Assembly: GCF_038419845.1 (NCBI RefSeq)
Contig: NZ_JBCAQT010000003.1
Location: forward strand, 234,338-298,337
DNA length: 64,000 bases
Source: Marinimicrobium sp038419845
GTDB taxonomy: Bacteria; Pseudomonadota; Gammaproteobacteria; Pseudomonadales; Cellvibrionaceae
Reading direction: 5' to 3'
Part shown: piece after piece, positions 62,624 through 64,000 of the stretch
Layout: the number at the start of each line of letters is the position of its first letter
How positions within the stretch are numbered: position 1 is the first letter of the stretch
Position numbers and translations under genes: made by a program
Notes under the pieces: model-generated
Databases searched by the model: none
Told to the model about the DNA's origin: nothing
What the model saw: the letters and a program-made list of their open reading frames with translations, nothing else

Positions 62624-63724
62624 TTACTGATCATTCCTCATCACAGCAATAGTTTCGAGCTTATCTCGATAAGTGGATATGCTGTGGTCTGACAAGACGT
62701 TCATCCATGGAATCTTGTTAAAGAACATGCCTTTCGCCCGGTAGAAAATATTCACTGAATAAAGCAGCTTAACTTTCTTAAAGTTTCCTTTTCGGCAGTT
62801 TGTGAGGTATCGCATATTTCCGCCATGAATATACCCGCTAAATCTCGACAATATCCAGCTTGAAGCGGATATCCCCACGGAGGGAATCAACCTCAAGATC
62901 CAACTTAAGGTCTGTATAAAAGCATGGCCTGGCGGCATCATTGTCACTCCATCCGCCGCGTTAACTAAACGGTAAATCGGTGTTTTTATCTCGGATATCC
63001 ACGTATCATCCCCCACCCTGGGAGCACCAAAGGTATAACATGCTGCGTTTCCTCCCTCATGTGTGATTCGCTTCGCGGCAATAGTCGCCAAAGCGCCTCC
63101 TAAACTGTGGCCTGTGAAGTACAATGGTTTTTCCCGAAGTCCATGATCTTCCAATGCCGCGATTACTTCGCTCTCCACTAGGTTGAATGCTGCGCTGAAA
63201 CCGGAGTGAACCTTTCCGGCGGTGACACAATCAATGGTGCTTGCTGAAACGTCTGATTTTATATCGCCTATGCACGTCGCTTCCGTTCCTCTGAAAGAAA
63301 GAACGACGTACTTCTCGGATTCCAACAGAATTGCTTGAGTATTTCCACAGCTAAACGTTCTCACTAGAGATATGTTGAGAACACTTAAATCAGACTGTAG
63401 CCTCTCTTTTTGCTCAACGGGATCATGCGACAAAATCTCCAATGCTGGAAGTACCTTCTTCAGCTTCTTATGCTTTATGCGCCCTTTGAACAGCTCTTCG
63501 AGTTTGGCCAACACCCTCTCATCTACTTTGGGTTCATCAAACTTAAGGTAAGCGAGCTCAGAATAGCACGCCATCTGCCAAGCGACTCGATCACTGTACG
63601 CCATTCTTGAATTTGGCTCGCCCATTCCAGCGAGCGATTCGGCTTGCTCAACTTTGTCTATCGATGGAAAAATACTATCTGCCACTAGCTTCACCTTCAA
63701 TGCCTTCGACTTCGTTTGGCTCAA
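62624..63724 (-). CDS. Class 3 lipase family protein
   Basis: A 366-residue alpha/beta hydrolase with the fungal-type lipase 3 core: VLSFRGTEA (oxyanion region), the nucleophile S207 in FTGHSLGGALATIAAK, TFGAPRVGD, a candidate acid in LVNAADGVTMMPP (D258) and a C-terminal candidate histidine in DHSISTYRDKLE. The N-terminal 100 residues are a helical extension. No signal peptide, so probably cytoplasmic. It lies 115 bp upstream of gajA on the same strand, and the A/T-rich composition suggests a transferred gene. Whether it acts in defence (membrane damage) or metabolism is not shown. Confidence 0.8.
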   Translation of the reverse strand: MSQTKSKALKVKLVADSIFPSIDKVEQAESLAGMGEPNSRMAYSDRVAWQMACYSELAYLKFDEPKVDERVLAKLEELFKGRIKHKKLKKVLPALEILSHDPVEQKERLQSDLSVLNISLVRTFSCGNTQAILLESEKYVVLSFRGTEATCIGDIKSDVSASTIDCVTAGKVHSGFSAAFNLVESEVIAALEDHGLREKPLYFTGHSLGGALATIAAKRITHEGGNAACYTFGAPRVGDDTWISEIKTPIYRLVNAADGVTMMPPGHAFIQTLSWILRLIPSVGISASSWILSRFSGYIHGGNMRYLTNCRKGNFKKVKLLYSVNIFYRAKGMFFNKIPWMNVLSDHSISTYRDKLETIAVMRNDQ

Positions 63725-64000
63725 GGAGGCGCTTAGGCTTCACGGCTCTAGAAATACACTGAACGCGGTTGTCTAGAGCACATCGAAACAGCGTGCTGAA
63801 CGTGAGGAGCGACTGCAGATTGCAAGACAGGCCAACTCGTGAACAACCCCCAAATGACACCTTTAGCGACAGGTTGTAGCATTGTGCGCCATAAATGTGA
63901 AGCTCATCACGCCTTTTAATTCTCAATCAGATTCTATGCTCTTATTAATAATATAAATATGGGCGGTAAGGTTCCAAGGGGTGGAGATAGCTGGAACACT
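63725..64000. other. End of window, no gene called
   Basis: A short minus-strand frame (63675-63926) partly overlaps the lipase gene start and has no recognisable domain. The rest is A/T-rich and probably contains the lipase promoter. Nothing else is supported. Confidence 0.4.

Noticed and set aside
48881..64000. Whether the defence island is also a dif-bounded Xer element
   Set aside because: I found no second dif-like sequence at the right side within the window, so no boundary can be proposed.

Overview
The window looks like a piece of the chromosome terminus of a marine-type gammaproteobacterium. The host genes are GC-rich and resemble those of Cellvibrionales such as Marinimicrobium or Saccharophagus relatives; that placement is an inference from gene content and protein style, not from a marker gene. 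A canonical 28-bp dif site lies at 48881-48908, so the window spans the site where XerCD resolves chromosome dimers.

Host region, 1-37.5 kb. A truncated DUF938 methyltransferase is followed by error-prone polymerase dnaE2. Further on come imuB and imuA, the other parts of the SOS mutasome. A two-gene RND efflux pump and a cluster of five palindromic repeats separate dnaE2 from imuAB, and both halves have their own LexA box. Next are a periplasmic redoxin, a divergent glycogen locus (glgBA versus glgC-GH57-malQ), a PilZ protein, a chromate transporter, a three-gene beta-oxidation/CoA operon, a DUF2254 membrane protein, a lipoprotein-TonB/Sel1 pair, a fused secDF, membrane proteins (DUF4153, DUF2306-like), a PadR regulator and a CHAD protein.

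Prophage, 37.6-48.9 kb. An 11.3-kb block of about 25 small, tightly overlapping genes is bounded by a 17-bp direct repeat, of which the right copy is part of dif. It encodes a two-tyrosine HUH replication initiator, an FtsK/HerA-like packaging ATPase, and a major capsid protein clearly homologous to P2 of the tailless, membrane-containing phage PM2 (Corticoviridae). It also encodes many one-pass membrane proteins, an Asp/Ser-repeat protein, a membrane-anchored M15-type peptidase, a three-TM holin and two likely regulators. There is no integrase gene. It therefore appears to be a corticovirus-like prophage that uses host XerCD to integrate at dif.

Defence island, 49-64 kb. Right of dif is a decayed EAL-domain gene. 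Next is a minus-strand type I restriction-modification operon (hsdM-hsdS-hsdR). A fourth, compositionally different gene is coupled to hsdR and encodes a PD-(D/E)XK nuclease fused to a STAND/KAP-like NTPase. A two-gene Gabija system follows (GajA OLD/TOPRIM nuclease and GajB UvrD-like helicase), then a class 3 lipase. The most novel candidates are the dif-integrated PM2-like prophage and the nuclease-NTPase attached to the restriction operon.
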